DNA of 64,000 bases from Diploptera punctata (GCA_030220185.1 JASPKZ010001602.1:256001-320000); one strand, 5' to 3'; shown: positions 52,766 to 64,000, counted from the first letter of the stretch. Numbers and translations: made by a program. Notes: a model not told the origin generated them from the letters alone.

Positions 52766-54130
52766 TTTAACTTCTGATTCTAGGGTGAGAGATATTATTT
52801 TTGTCACCGCTGCTGTTTAAATATCGCATTAAATTAGTACGTAGTGATTGACTTCACAGGTTCCAGTTATCAGATTCAAGAGTCAACTTCAATGACAGCA
52901 CAGGACAACTTAAGAGAATAAACACATAGACCTGCCCAGACGAAGTTAGAGAAAGTATCTGTTTAACTAATAGCAATCATAAGTAAACACCCTCCACATA
53001 GGAATTGCATAACTTTGAAGTTGGTGGAGGGTGTTTGTGTACATCTAAACCCCAAAGACTAAATCTGAAGTAGATTAACTATTGTCAATCCCTCTTTGCT
53101 GGACAAACTTTTGGCGAGAAACCAGACAAAGAAGCAATGCAGAAGATGTTAAATAGCATCAATGCGGGTGAGGAAGTTTCACTTTCCAACGGCAGAGAGA
53201 AGAGAAATTAACAGATAAGAGAAATTGCTTTGCTGTAGAGAAGATAAACCTTCTATGGGAGAAAACCCTAAACAAATATTTCAATTTGGGGTTGAGAAAT
53301 TAGGCCGGTATCCATAAAATGTCTTACAAATGAAACTGAAAAATATATAGTAAGGAAAAGTATAGTTGATAAAGTCAGTTTTCAATCAACGTTACATTAT
53401 AATTTATATTTAACGACGCTTTTTAATAGCTGGGATCAATAGCGCAGCAAATTACATCTGTGCAAGAGAGGCACAGATTAATTCGCTCACTTTTTTTCAA
53501 GCTAGAGGTTCCATTATATGCCGGATACGCATTACAGGAGACCCACGCATTTAGTTCCTTCCGAAAGAACTCGTGATCAGGATTTAAACAGCCTGTAACA
53601 TCAATTGACTCCTACAGCCACTTTTAAACTGGTGAACCTTGGAACCAGAGAGCTGATGGTAACTAGTAATTCAACAAGATCGACTGCAGCGCCCAAAAAA
53701 AGATAAAGAAGAAGAAGAAGAAAAATGCTTTAATTGAATGCATATTAAATGTATAATGTAAATATCTTTTTAAAAAATTTAACTTATTGTAACTTTTTTA
53801 AAGATAAAACTGCATATAGGAATAACTTACTTAAACAGGAAATTCCACGAGAAATCTAGATGTACTCGTATATTTAAATCGGTATGCGGCTTTATCCATT
53901 ACGTTCAATTCATGTTTTATTAAAAAAATAAATTTCATAAACTTCCTTGACAAAATGTTTCTAGTTGCATAGCGATAATTACAATGATGACGTAATAACT
54001 CGCACGTTACGAAGAAACGTCAGTGAATGTGAAACTGAAAAAAAAATGTTTCTAAATTATTTTAATCAGGAATTAAAAACATTAATATTTCACAGGTTAG
54101 TTATTACTGTTAGTATATTATGTAATCATC
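52766..54130. other. gap; small hairpin and (GAA)n
   Basis: 52988-53036 holds an imperfect inverted repeat ('aaacaccctccac' and 'gtggagggtgttt'). 53695-53725 is an A-rich then GAA run that may be the tail of an unrecognised retroelement to its left (53420-53700). No gene found. Confidence 0.45.
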
Positions 54131-54370
54131 AACTTTAATGGTTCTGGCCAGTAGCATCGGAATTCAAATCTGGGCGCGAATGGGAAGAGATATTTTGCTG
54201 ACAAGTCTCTTTCCACAGGGTTGAGATTAATTTACGTAAAAGAAATATGCGATAAGAGGCCCACAACTTTACTTCCGTACAAAATCCTTCTCAAGATTTT
54301 TACTCCCAGAAAATGCATCAACACCGGAACCATACACCACTAGGCCACCAGGACAATTCACAGTTTAAAC
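54131..54370. mobile_element. Possible degenerate SINE
   Basis: Balanced composition with B-box-like 'aattcaaatctgggcgcgaa' and, at the right end, 'accatacaccactaggccac', like the reversed head of SINE B ('gctagtacaccgcggcc'). Too diverged to be certain. Confidence 0.3.
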
Positions 54371-54514
54371 AAAGCAGTTTCATACAGACCTTATGATATG
54401 GGGTCTATATGAATTATAATTTATATAGATTAAGTTTATCAGATATCCATGATATAGCTTCCCTCGCAAATTATATATATACACATATTTATTTATTTAT
54501 TTATTTATTTATAT

Positions 54515-55454
54515 TCATAAAATCCGTTTGTAATTTTTAACGAGTACTGCTCACATATTTCTATAAATCTTTCGCCGTTATCATTTTCTCCTCTCCAAAA
54601 CGACCGACCACTTCACTTCCAATCCTGTTGCCAGTTCTACCATTAAAATCTCCCATCATAATAATTTCTCTTGAGTTCCCAATTTCGTTTATTGCGTTAT
54701 TCAAGTTACCATATAACTCATCTTTCTTCGTAGGCGATTCATCTTGGCATTCAAGTTACCATATAACTCATCTTTCTTCGTAGGCGATTCATCTTGGCTT
54801 ATGCCATACACTCCTAGAATTGTAACTTTTTTCCCAAAAATATGTATATTCATTTTAATCATATTTTCATTTATGGCCTCCCAACTAGTTATAAATTTCT
54901 TGAATTTCTTCTTAATTATTATTGAGATTCCTCTCTGCGCTCGTTTATGTTTCTCTACTCCGCTGAAAAAAATGCATATATGGACCTTTAACTTCTGAAT
55001 CTTTTCCTTTCTTTTTTGTTTCCGTAAGCACAATTATGTCTTGGTTAAGCATTTTCATTTCCTCTATGATGTCAACCATTTTATTTGGAACACCTCGAAT
55101 ATTCCATGTTCCAACAAGAAATGTCCTTTTCCTTTGCTTTTGTCGTCTTGGTTTATTTCCGTCCGGCTTTAAATCTTTAGGCTTTTTAGCATTGTTATGT
55201 TTTTTTTGTGATGAAGAAGGAGCTGGCAGATGCATCAACCCCCAACCTGGAGGATCAGATAATTTTTGGTCAATGTTTTCTTCCTCTATCCTTTGTCAAA
55301 CCAATGACGAACTGCAAGGCAGCAGTATCTGTAACCTAGATAAAGGGCCCTCACAGGGTACTGTCAGCCGGGGCGCAGAGAACCCTGTTTTTTTAACGAG
55401 TTTGTTACTCCTCCCCCTCAACCTTTTCTAACCTGGCTTGGGACAGGCTTTGGC

Positions 55455-55455
<1 letters not shown>
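54515..55455 (-). pseudogene. LINE 5' end: leader + APE-like endonuclease, broken by a 50-bp duplication
   Basis: The minus strand from 55238 reads a Lys-rich start, then FLVGTWNIRGVPNKMVDIIE, IIVLTETKKKG (the E), and after a shift near 54975 FFSGVEKHKRAQRGISIIIK, VTILGVYGISQDE; further left, beyond the duplication, IIMMGDFNGRTGNR. These are the first endonuclease motifs of an APE-type LINE. A perfect 50-bp tandem duplication (54699-54798) by itself shifts the frame. 55240-55455 looks like the 5' leader. The RT half is missing. Likely the 5' part of a FADDQ-type LINE, whose 5' ends are truncated elsewhere here. Confidence 0.8.
54699..54798. repeat. 50-bp perfect tandem duplication
   Basis: 'attcaagttaccatataact' begins at 54699 and again at 54749, and the copies run in step to 'gattcatcttggc'. 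It lies inside the LINE endonuclease and breaks it. Confidence 0.95.
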
Positions 55456-55457
<2 letters not shown>

Positions 55458-55526
<69 letters not shown>

Positions 55527-55557
55527 TTATTTATATTTATTTATTTATTTATTTATG
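55458..55557. repeat. (AT)n / (GT)n / (TTTA)n microsatellite cluster
   Basis: Runs of TA, then TG, then TA, then TTTA repeats. It directly follows the 5' end of the LINE fragment. Confidence 0.95.
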
Positions 55558-55609
55558 GGTATATCTTCAACTTAATATAACCCCTTCCCTGTATGTACTA
55601 TTTATACGC

Positions 55610-55750
55610 CCCACACCACATTGCGGGTTTCAAACCCGGCCGTGGACGATGCAATTTTAGGATGGGAAAATCCAAGGGACAATTCTTCCGGAAGGGACTA
55701 TAAGCCGTGGGGTCAGAGTCAAAGATTTTCAGGCTCGTAAAACAACCGAG
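55610..55750 (+). mobile_element. SINE family B, fragment
   Basis: 'gggtttcaaacccggccgtg' (B-box) to 'aagattttcaggctcgtaaa', collinear with 1600-1710. Confidence 0.8.
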
Positions 55751-55754
55751 TAGT

Positions 55755-56090
55755 TGGGTTCCGAGTATTTGAGACTAATTACTTAGGAACATTTTTGGAC
55801 CGAAGGGAGGCAAACAGACAGGTGAATGGAGCAAAGTACATAACAGGAAGCTAGATGATCTTTATGGTAAATCAGATATAATAGGAAAAGTTACGTATCG
55901 CATACTGTATGGGCAGAATATATGCCATGAATAGGGGTCGGAAACATCATGTACGTAAATCAGAGAGAAATAGTCCGGTAGGAAGGCCAAAAATTGTGTG
56001 GAATAATAGTACTAATATTATAATGCGAGGTAGGAATTAGTGTTATACAGAAGGCGAGGAAAATTTTAAAAAATTCCGATCGATAAGCGA
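55755..56090 (+). pseudogene. RTE-like LINE fragment, old
   Basis: Follows 10925-11240 of the intact LINE with many changes ('gagtatttgagactaa', 'cagacaggtgaatggag', 'gtaggaaggccaaaaattg'). No open frame. Confidence 0.75.
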
Positions 56091-56624
56091 GGTTTTTTAA
56101 TATCCGAGATATTTTTAGAAAGACCGTATCACGAACGTGTGTTGTACCCCAATTTGTTGAGCGGTGGTCTTTTTTTTCAAAATAATAAGCAATAGTAATA
56201 TACATAACAATTATGTTGGAAATATTTGCGTTCATTATTAACAATGGCACAAACGTTAACAGGGTGAAACTTAAACACACATGTCCTTAGGTGAAAATTC
56301 AAGCCGGCCGTCGTGCATGAGTCAGGTATTAAATATCGAGAACTTACTTAGTTGTTGTTTTATGATTGTTTTCGAATAAAGCGCAAGTTGCCTTAAAATA
56401 ATAGTGCTTTGTTTCGTAATACTGTTATATTAGCATCTACTTTTGGATATACGTTTGTACATTCATTGTACGTAGTATGGATAGAGGGCAGTGGTTTTAC
56501 TTCCCAGACGTGGTTTAGTACATTTTAAAATAGTTATTTACGTTGGCAACCTCGAAATATAGAAGTTGAACTTTCAATCACGGTCGCCATTGCTGTAAGA
56601 CAATAAGCATTATCGCGCAAAAAT
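56091..56624. other. no gene seen
   Basis: Unassigned spacer. The 106-codon minus frame at 56280-55960 overlaps the LINE debris and has no domain. Confidence 0.4.
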
Positions 56625-56770
56625 AACATTAATCATGATTTGAGGGAGCGAATTACAAAGAGAATGATTGAAAAACGACATTCAAGGTTGAATATAATCG
56701 AGAGCGTAGGTCCGCGCGCGCGCGGTTTTAAAACCTCCGGGTATATTATCCAGCGAGTTAAGTATTTTTT
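56625..56770 (+). pseudogene. RTE-like LINE, tiny 3' end
   Basis: 'aacattaatcatgatttgag' and 'gcgagttaag' match the last 130 bases of the intact element. A CG-rich run (56714-56725) replaces 'gtccgcgcggcc'. Confidence 0.6.
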
Positions 56771-57109
56771 AAAAATGATTATTCTTGGGATCTATTCTCG
56801 AACTAAAAATTTAATTTGACCGTTAGTCCTTCAAAATGCAGTACATAGGGTAAAACTGCCTAATTGTGAGATATTTTATTTTGTGCAAATATATTTTACA
56901 TAATTTTCACAAAATATGCTTACAGTAATGTACAGCACTTGATAGCAGACTCCAGGATTTCAGTATACACTGCTGACGCACTGGCGGCGGAAACCGACAG
57001 CGTAGATGGAGATGATACAACCTCTCATATTTTGGTAAATATTTTATAACTTCATGTAATTGCCAACTTGAATGAAGCAGTTGCTGGAACTGTTCACCTT
57101 CGTATTGTC

Positions 57110-58140
57110 CATATATTTTACAATGGTGTTGGTAGTAGTGGTGGTGGTGGTGGTGGTGGTGGTGGTGGCGGTGTTGGCGGTAGTTTTAGTGGTTGTGATG
57201 ATAGTGGTTGTGGTAGTGGTGGTGGTGGTAGTGGTGGTGCTGATAGTGGTGGCGGTAGTGGCGGTGGTAGTGGTGGTGCTAGTAGTGGTGGTAGTGATAG
57301 TGGTGGTGATGGTAGTGATAATGCTGATAGTGGCAGTGGTAGTGATGTTTGCGGTAGTGGTGGTGGTGTTGGTAGTTGTCTTGATGGTAGTGTTAGTGGT
57401 ATTGATGTTAGTGGTAGTGATAATTGTAGTGATGATAGTTGTTGTGGCGGTTGTAGTGACAGTAGTTTTAGTGGTGGTGGTAGTAGTAGTTATATTGGTA
57501 GTGATGATACTGGTAGTGGTAGTAATGTAGTGGTGATGGTGGTGGTACTGGTAGTGGTACGGGTATTGGTGGTTGTGATAGTGGTACTGATGGTTGTGGT
57601 AGTGGTGGTGATGGTGTTAGCGATTTTGGTAGTTATGGTAGTGAAGGTAGTGAAGTGGTGGTGGAAGTGGTGGTGGAAATGGTAGTGGAAATGGTGGTGG
57701 TTGTACTGGTGGTGGTGGTGGTGGTGGTGGTGGTGGTGGTGGTGGTTGAGTTAATGGCGGTGGCGGTGGTAGTGGTTGAGGTAGTTGTAGTCCTGGTGGT
57801 GGTAGTGGAAGTGGTGATGTTAGTGGTGGATTTAGATGATTAGTAGTAGTGTTGGTGGTGGCAATGGCAGTACTATCAGTAGTAGTTTTGGTTGTGCTAG
57901 TAGTAGAAATAGTAGTAGTAGTTGTGGTGGAGTGGCAGATGCAGTAGTATTAGTAGTAGTGCTATTGGCGGTGGTAGTGGTAGCGGTGTTTGCGGCGTAG
58001 GTGGTGGCGGTGACGGTGGTGGTGGTGGTAGTGATAGTGGTATTGGTATTGGTGGTGGTGTTGGTGCTGGTTTTGGAAGTGTTTTTTGTGGTGGTGTTTT
58101 GGTAGTAATGGTGGTAGTAGTAGAGGTGTGGTATAAGTTG
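57110..58140 (+). repeat. Degenerate trinucleotide tract, block 1 (GGT/AGT/GTT family)
   Basis: Nearly every third base is T and the rest mostly G/A (GGT, AGT, GAT, TGT), with very little C on the + strand. A purer GGT core lies at about 57135-57170 and 57700-57745. The long Val-rich or Gly/Ser-rich frames are by-products of this period-3 sequence, not proteins. Confidence 0.92.
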
Positions 58141-58168
58141 TAGTGGTGGGGTTAGCTATAATATTATT

Positions 58169-58468
58169 AAAGTAAAGTGATCCTATGACAGGCCTCGAGA
58201 GGCCCTTGAGGTAGTAGGAGGTAAAGGCTCCCACTTTTTCTGGACAATCGACACTTGGTGTCAGCCGGGTTGTCAGCCCTGCGAGATGGCCGCCTTTACC
58301 CCCAGAACAAGCGTCTGGTACTCATTTCCGTTAGAGGCTGAGTCGACCCCAGGGCCATGGTGCCGCCAGAAGGTTTGGATCAGTTTAAAAATTCTGAACC
58401 CCTCGGGACTCGGACCCTCGACCTTCCGGCTTGTAGCGCAGTGCTTTAACCACTCTACGGCGTGCCCC
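58169..58468 (-). mobile_element. SINE family A, reverse, full length
   Basis: Reverse copy of 1264-1562, from tail 'agtaaagtgatcc' (58169) to head 'ctacggcgtgcccc' (58468). A TSD is only weakly visible because the target is low-complexity. It landed inside the triplet tract. Confidence 0.88.
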
Positions 58469-58544
58469 AGTTGCAGTATTATTACTGGTGCTAATTGTGG
58501 TATTAGTGATGGAAGTCGTGATGGTAGTAGTAGTTATGGTGGGT

Positions 58545-59936
58545 CCGTTTATCGGGCCCCAGCTGTGCTCACATCAGCAACAGGACGCGTCCCCGGGTGG
58601 CGGATAGGGGAACGGTCGGTGGTTTGCTTGCAATCCTCCCGGCTAGTCCAGACCGGACCCGCGGGCCATTTGTGAGGTCGTCAGGACTCGAGCGACCTGA
58701 TACTACATAGCTCGTGCTGCGCCCACTTCAGCAGCAAATCGCGTCCCCTCGGTGGCGTAGTGGGGAAAAGGTCGGTGGATCTGCAAGTCAGTCCTCCCTT
58801 CCAAGTCCGATGGACTCGCGGACCATAATTGGAGTCAATAGGAGACGAGCGCCCTGTTGTACTAAAGCTGAAATATCCCGGCCCACAGCGGGATCAGCGG
58901 CCGTCGTGGCGAGGCGGTGGGAGATTGTGGAGATCAGAAGCTCCCTTCTCTTGGTTTAAATCCCGAGGTCCTTTGTGGGGGCACCATGGGCGATGAGCTC
59001 CCTGGATGCCTACATTGCTCAGTGGGCTGACTCACAGCAGCGGCACGACTAGGCCTAGTCTTGCAAACGGGCTGGTTGGGACAATACCGGGCGTAATGCT
59101 GGGAATTACCACCAGGTCAATAAGCTCGGGAAAGGAGGAAGCGCGGTCTTTGTTGGTGGGATTAACGCCGACTCTGGAACCGGGTGACCCAAGGACAATC
59201 TGTGAGGTCGTCAGGAGTTGAGCGACCTGACGTACTATAGCTCAGGCTGGACCCACTTCAGCAACCAAACACGTCCCCAGCTGGTGCACTGGGGGAAAGG
59301 TCGGTGGATCTGTAGAGAGTCCTCCCGGTCAAGTCCAAGGGACTCGTGAACCATTAGTGGGGTAGGTAGGCAAGAGTTGAGCGCCTTGTCGAACTATTTG
59401 CTCATCTGTTGGAGCTTGCGAGCTCCGTGCTGGCCCACAACAGCTGCAGAAGGCGTCCCTGGGGGCACACCAGGGCTCGGCTCGGACCAGTCCAGAGGGG
59501 AGCTACTGTACTGGTTCCTGGCTCGGCCTACGGGCCCGTCGACAAACTGTGGGGTCGCCAGGAGATGAGCACCTGGATGTACTAAAAGTCTCACACTGTT
59601 GGGCTTGTAGCCCTAGCCGGTCTCACAACGGCTGCAGGACACGTCCCTGGAGGCAGAACAGGGGAATGGTCGGTGGATCTGCGACAGCAGTCCTCCCGGC
59701 TAGGCTCATGGAGCCCGTGGACCAACTGTGGGGTCGTCAGGATTGAGCGACCTGATGTACTAGTAGCTCAGCAATTCCCAGAACTGCAAACTCCAACACT
59801 CTCTCCCTGGGGTGTTGGTTTATGGACCGTGAACTTGAACGTGGACGTGAACATAGGATAGGGAGGACAAGCACTTAGGACTTGGGAGTATGGTCATGAC
59901 GACCGAGGTATCCCAAGGGTTGGGAGAAGGGCCTAG
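58545..59936 (+). repeat. GC-rich tandem repeat (~150-190 bp units) embedded in the triplet tract
   Basis: Recurring landmarks: 'aaggtcggtggatctg' (58767, 59297) with variants at 58611 and 59665; 'gtcgtcaggag/act' followed by 'gagcgacctga' (58678, 59211, 59733, with 'gtcgccaggagatgagcacc' at 59552); and 'tgtactatagctca'-like text at 58693, 58855, 59230, 59577 and 59757. Spacings of about 150-190 bp (one double) give six or seven divergent units. The frames inside are short and unrelated. It ends in a unique stretch (59777-59936). Origin unknown; possibly the promoter-like 5' repeat array of a retroelement. Confidence 0.75.
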
Positions 59937-60422
59937 ATGACAGTAGTAATATTAGTGGTACTATTAGTGGTGGAAACGAATGTAGTAGTGGTAGTAGTGC
60001 TAGTGCTGTTGGTAGTATTGATGGTGGTGTTGGTAGTGATGATGGTGGTAGTGGTTATGGTTGTAATAACCGTAGTTAGTAGACCTGATGATGGTGATAA
60101 TAACAGTAGTGGTATTGATATTAGTAGTAGTGGTAGTGGTGATGGTATTAGCAGTATTTGTAGTGGTGGTGTTAGTTGTAGTAGTAATAGTGTTGATGGT
60201 AGTGGTAGCATTGGTCGTGGTAGTGGTAGTGGTGGTAATAGTGTGTTGGTTGTGTTAGTGGATACGGTAGTAGTTCTAGTGGTGGAATTGTTGGTAGATG
60301 TATTTTTGGTGGTAATGGTAGTAGGAGTAAATGGTGTTGGTAGTGGTAGTAGTACTGCTAGTGGTAGTAGTAATAATATTAGTAATAGTGGTGGAAATAG
60401 TAGTAGCGGCAGTAATATTAGC

Positions 60423-60454
<32 letters not shown>

Positions 60455-60597
60455 AGCTAGCAGTGTTAGTGTTGGTAGTATTAGATGTAGCAGAAGTAAT
60501 TGTAGTAGTAATAGAAGTAGTAATAGTAGTGGATGTAGTAATAGTAGTGGTAACAGTATTAGTAGAAGTATTGATGGTGGTAGTGATTGCAGTAGTA
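59937..60597 (+). repeat. Degenerate trinucleotide tract, block 2
   Basis: Same character as 57110-58140, but AGT-rich. It resumes immediately after the GC-rich array. Confidence 0.92.
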
Positions 60598-60773
60598 TGT
60601 CATATACCATCTTCACTTCTCGCAACTTCAAATCCCTACCACAAGAAATAAGGTGCTGCCGGACATTGACATCTTTTAAAAGAAATCTAAATTTATATTT
60701 GCTCTAAACTCGACTTCATTATTATCCAGTGTAAGGTATATATATTAATTGGTGTTTCCCATATAATGTATCA

Positions 60774-60812
<39 letters not shown>

Positions 60813-61026
60813 CGTATCATTAATGTTATTACCCTATAAAATGTTGTTTGTACGTGACAGTTACATTGCTACATTTATTGTATATTTAACTGTTTATAAT
60901 TAGTATAGTGTATATCTATATTTGTCAAATATTTATTGGTATTTATGCTGGTTGAGTGGAAGAGAGGGCCTTATGGCCTTTACTCTGCCAGAATAAATAA
61001 AGTATTATTATTATTATTATTATTAC

Positions 61027-61065
<39 letters not shown>
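60598..61065 (+). pseudogene. LINE family D 3' end: last 35 codons + 3' UTR, (TTA)n tails
   Basis: 60599-60707 encodes SYTIFTSRNFKSLPQEIRCC then TLTSFKRNLNLYLL and a stop, the typical C-terminus of CR1/Jockey-type RT proteins (compare the RTWNSLPPY... end of the element at 34795-36375). The UTR holds the family phrase 'gagtggaagagagggcctta' (compare 34830-34860 reversed) and closes in an ATT run at 61008-61062; a second TTA run lies at 60774-60811. Confidence 0.8.
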
Positions 61066-61068
<3 letters not shown>

Positions 61069-62504
61069 TAGTAGTAGTGATGTTAGTGGTAGTAGTAGTA
61101 GTAATGGTAGTAACAGAAATAGAACCAATAGCAGTAGTAGGGGTTGCAGTAGTAGTAATAAAATTATTATTAGTGGTTGTAGTAGTAGTGGTGGTATTGG
61201 TTGTACGAGAAGTTGTAATAATGGTGGTGGTGGTGGTAGTCCAAATTGTAGTAGTTGTGTTAGTAGTGCTATTAGTAGTGGTAGTTGTAGTAGTATTAGT
61301 AGTACAGTAGTAGCAGTAGTAAAAGTAATAGGTAGTAGTAGTTCTGGTAGTGATAACAGTGGTAGTAGTAGTAGTGGAACTAATGGTATTAAGAGTAGTA
61401 GTGCTAGTAATTGTAGTAATAGTAATTGTAGTAGTAATAGTGACAGTGGTGGAAGTGATAGTACAAGTAGTGGTGGTTATGGTGTTAGTAGTAGCATTAG
61501 TAGTAGTAATAGAAGTAGAAGTGTGGAGGTAGTAATAATAGCGATAGTAGAAGTAGTGGTAGTAGTATTAGGGGTATTAATAGTAGTAATAGAACTACTA
61601 CTACTAGTAGTAGTGATAATTCTAGAAGTAGTAATAGTAGTAATAGTGGTGGTTGTAATGTTGGTTGCATTAGGAGCGGTAGTGGTAATAATAGTAATAG
61701 TTATAGAAATATAATTGTGGTTTAGTGGTAGTAGTGGCAGTAGTAGTAGTAGTAGATGTAGTATTATTAATGACGATATTAGTTGTAGTAATATAAGTAC
61801 TGGTAGTAATACTAAGAGTGGTAGCACTGGTAGTAGTAGAAATAGTAGTAGTGCCAATATCAGTAGTAATAGTGGTAGTGGCAATGGCAGTAGAAATAGT
61901 TTATGCAGTATTGGTTATTATAGTAGTCGAAGTAGTACTTGTGGAGGTAGTGACAGCAGTAGTGGCAGCTGTTGTACAATTAGTTGTGGTAGTGGTAGTA
62001 GTGTTAGTTATAGCAGTAATAATAGTAGTAGTGCTAGGTTGTTGTGGTAATAATATTAACAGTGGTAGTAATACTGGTAGTGGTTGTGGTAGTTGTAGAA
62101 GTGGTAGTAATATTTGTAGTGGTAGTAGTAGTAGTGGTGGTTGTAATATTAGTGGTGGTGATATTACTGCTGACAGTAATATTCGTAGTAGTAGTAGTAG
62201 TGAAAATAGTAGTAATATTAGTAGTGGTAGTAGTGCTGGCAGTGGTAGTAGTAATGGTGATAAAAGTAGTAGTGCTAGTAGTAGTAATAGTAGTAGTAGT
62301 AGTGGTAGTGGTGGTAGTGGTGGTGGTGGTGGTGGTGGTGGTGGTGGTGGTGGTGTGTTGGTGGTGGTGGTGGTAGTTGTGGTTGATGTAGTAGTGGTGG
62401 TAGTAGTAACAGTGGTACTATCAGTAGTAGTGGTGCTAATAGAAGTGGTAGCAGTATTAATAGTGATAGTAGCAGTTATATACTAGTAGTGGTATTAGTA
62501 GTAA

Positions 62505-62538
<34 letters not shown>

Positions 62539-63047
62539 ATTAGCGGTAGTAGTAGTCGTAGCAATAGTAGTAGAGGTAATGGTGGATATAGTAGTGATAG
62601 TGGTGGTAGTAAAATAGTAGTGAAAGTAGTAACAGTAGTACTAGTTGTGGTTGTGGTAGAAGTAGTGGTAACAGCGATAGAAGTAATAGTAGTAGTAGTA
62701 GTAGTAGTAGTAGTGATATTATTGATAGTAGTAGTAATAATAGAAGTAGTGGTTTTGGTAAGAGTAATAGTAGCAGTAATAGTGGTGGTAGTGTTTGTAG
62801 TGGTGGTAATGGTAGTAGTAGTGGTTATAGTATTATGAGTCGTATTAGTGGTGGTAGTAGTATTAATAGTAGTAGAAGTGGTAGTGATAGTAGTGGTAGG
62901 AATACTAGGAATAGTATAGTAGTAGTAATAAATGTGGTAGCACTAATAGTAGTAGTAGTACGTGTGGTATAGTGGAAGAAGTATTAATAGTAATAATTGT
63001 AGTGGTAGTATTAGCAATAGTTGTAGCAGTTATGGTAGTAGTAATAC

Positions 63048-63085
<38 letters not shown>

Positions 63086-63266
63086 ATTGTAGTAGTAGTA
63101 GTAGTGTTGATAGTAGTAATAGTAGTAATATCGGTGGTGGTTGTGCTGGTGGTGGTGGAAGTAGTAGTAGTGATATTAGTAGTAGTAGTGATAGTAATAG
63201 TAATAGTATTGGTGGTGGTAGTATTAGTTGTAGTAGTAGCACTACTATTAGTAGTGGTAGTGGTAA

Positions 63267-63303
<37 letters not shown>

Positions 63304-64000
63304 GGTGGTGTTAGTGGTAGTGGTACAAATAATAATAGTGGTAGTAGTAATAGTAGTAGTGGTTGTAGTTATAGTAGTAGTGGTGTTGGTAGTTGAATTA
63401 GTATGGGTAGTAATAATAGTAGTGGTATTAATAGTAACAGTACTAGAATATAATAGTAATAGTATTAGTACTAATGGTGTGATAGTAATAATAGTCGTAG
63501 TATTAATTGTGGTTGTAGTAGTTGTACTAGTGTTACTAATATTTGTAGTGGTACAAGTAAGAATAGTAGTAGTGGCAGTGCTAGTAAGGGCAGTAATAGT
63601 TGTAGTAATAATAGTAGAGTAGTAGTAATAGTAGTTGTATTTATGGTGGTAGTTATAGTAGTAGTAGTGGTGATAGTAGTAATGGAGTTAGTAGTAGAGG
63701 TGGTACTGAATGTAGTGGTATTAGTGGTAGTGGTAATAGTATTTTTGGTAGAAGTATAGTAGTAGTAGCAGTAGTAGTTTTAGTTTTGGTAGTGGTAATA
63801 GTAGTGGTAGTAGAGGTAGCAGTGGTAGTAATAATAATAGTGGTAGAAGTAGATTCAATAGTAGTAGTGGTGGTATTAGTAGCAGTTGTTGTAGTGGCAG
63901 TAGTAGTAGTAGCAGTAGTAACAGTAATATTATTAGTTATAGTAGTAGTCGTAGTAGTGGTTGTGGTAGTTATATTAGTAGTGGTAGTAGTAGTGTTGGT
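61066..64000 (+). repeat. Degenerate trinucleotide tract, block 3 (continues past window)
   Basis: About 2.9 kb of AGT/GGT/AAT/GTT triplets, with purer AGT stretches (for example 63048-63085) and GGT stretches (62310-62355). Strong strand asymmetry persists: C is rare throughout. Phase slips occur, as the long frames switch between Ser/Gly-type and Val-type readings. No gene. Confidence 0.93.

Noticed and set aside
58545..59936. CpG island or host gene in the GC-rich block
   Set aside because: Internal tandem repetition and only short unrelated frames; no splice or start signals.
57068..63622. Long Gly/Ser- or Val-rich ORFs (up to 256 codons)
   Set aside because: They are by-products of period-3 low-complexity DNA; stops are absent simply because TAA/TAG/TGA fall in another phase. 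No Met context, splice signal or domain.
1..64000. CRISPR arrays, operons, phage or plasmid genes
   Set aside because: The tandem repeats present are microsatellites, satellites and transposon parts; there are no regular short repeat-spacer units and no bacterial gene organisation.

Overview
This window is a transposon-rich stretch of an animal nuclear genome, most probably an insect and plausibly a cockroach or termite relative (Blattodea). That placement rests on the mix of RTE-like and other LINEs, Tc1/mariner and pogo/Tigger elements, Penelope-like retroelements and tRNA-headed SINEs, on the AT-rich background with abundant microsatellites, and on my recollection of the LINE protein style. 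It is inference, not a database match. Nothing prokaryotic is visible: no operons, CRISPR, rRNA or phage genes.

Layout. 0-8 kb: broken LINE 3' ends, a SINE nested in a SINE, a hairpin, and an inverted repeat array carrying tRNA-like sequences. 8.06-11.33 kb: a complete RTE-like LINE with one intact 1012-codon ORF and a 16-bp target-site duplication (TSD), inserted into that array. 12.9-19.6 kb: a Helitron-like non-autonomous element, several SINEs, a Jockey-like gag (ORF1) fragment, a dead Tc1 copy and a pogo/Tigger remnant. 21.4-22.1 kb: a Penelope-like remnant. 24.1-26.4 kb: a second Helitron-like copy split by a Tc1-like element with identifiable TIRs and TA duplication, then a long hairpin and LINE debris. 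27.6-28.0 kb: a palindromic insertion with a 16-bp TSD. 29.2-33.8 kb: a large inverted-repeat (foldback) cluster with a 593-bp tandem expansion. 32.65-32.88 kb: the best candidate for a host coding exon in the window (splice acceptor, 63-codon tail, AATAAA). 34.8-39.1 kb: LINE, Tigger and RTE remains. 39.1-44.4 kb: a roughly 290-bp tandem repeat hit by two related LINEs with 9-bp TSDs and one SINE with a 15-bp TSD; one LINE has a 5' inversion of twin-priming type. 47.6-48.8 kb: a Penelope-like GIY-YIG end. 49.2-52.2 kb: a decayed transposon-type gene split by a nearly intact Tc1-like element. 54.5-55.5 kb: the endonuclease half of a LINE. 57.1-64 kb: a very long degenerate trinucleotide tract almost devoid of C on the + strand, interrupted by a SINE, a GC-rich tandem repeat of about 150-190 bp and a LINE 3' end.

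The genes do not form a pathway. The story is one of successive insertions: insertion order can be read at many nested sites, and at several of them the pre-insertion sequence can be reconstructed from sister copies. Potentially competent elements are the RTE-like LINE at 8-11 kb (intact ORF) and, one frameshift aside, the Tc1-like element at 50-52 kb. I found no convincing new biological system. The most unusual structures are the foldback cluster, the tRNA-bearing head-to-head array, the GC-rich tandem repeat inside the triplet sea, and two LINEs landing at equivalent sites of neighbouring satellite units.
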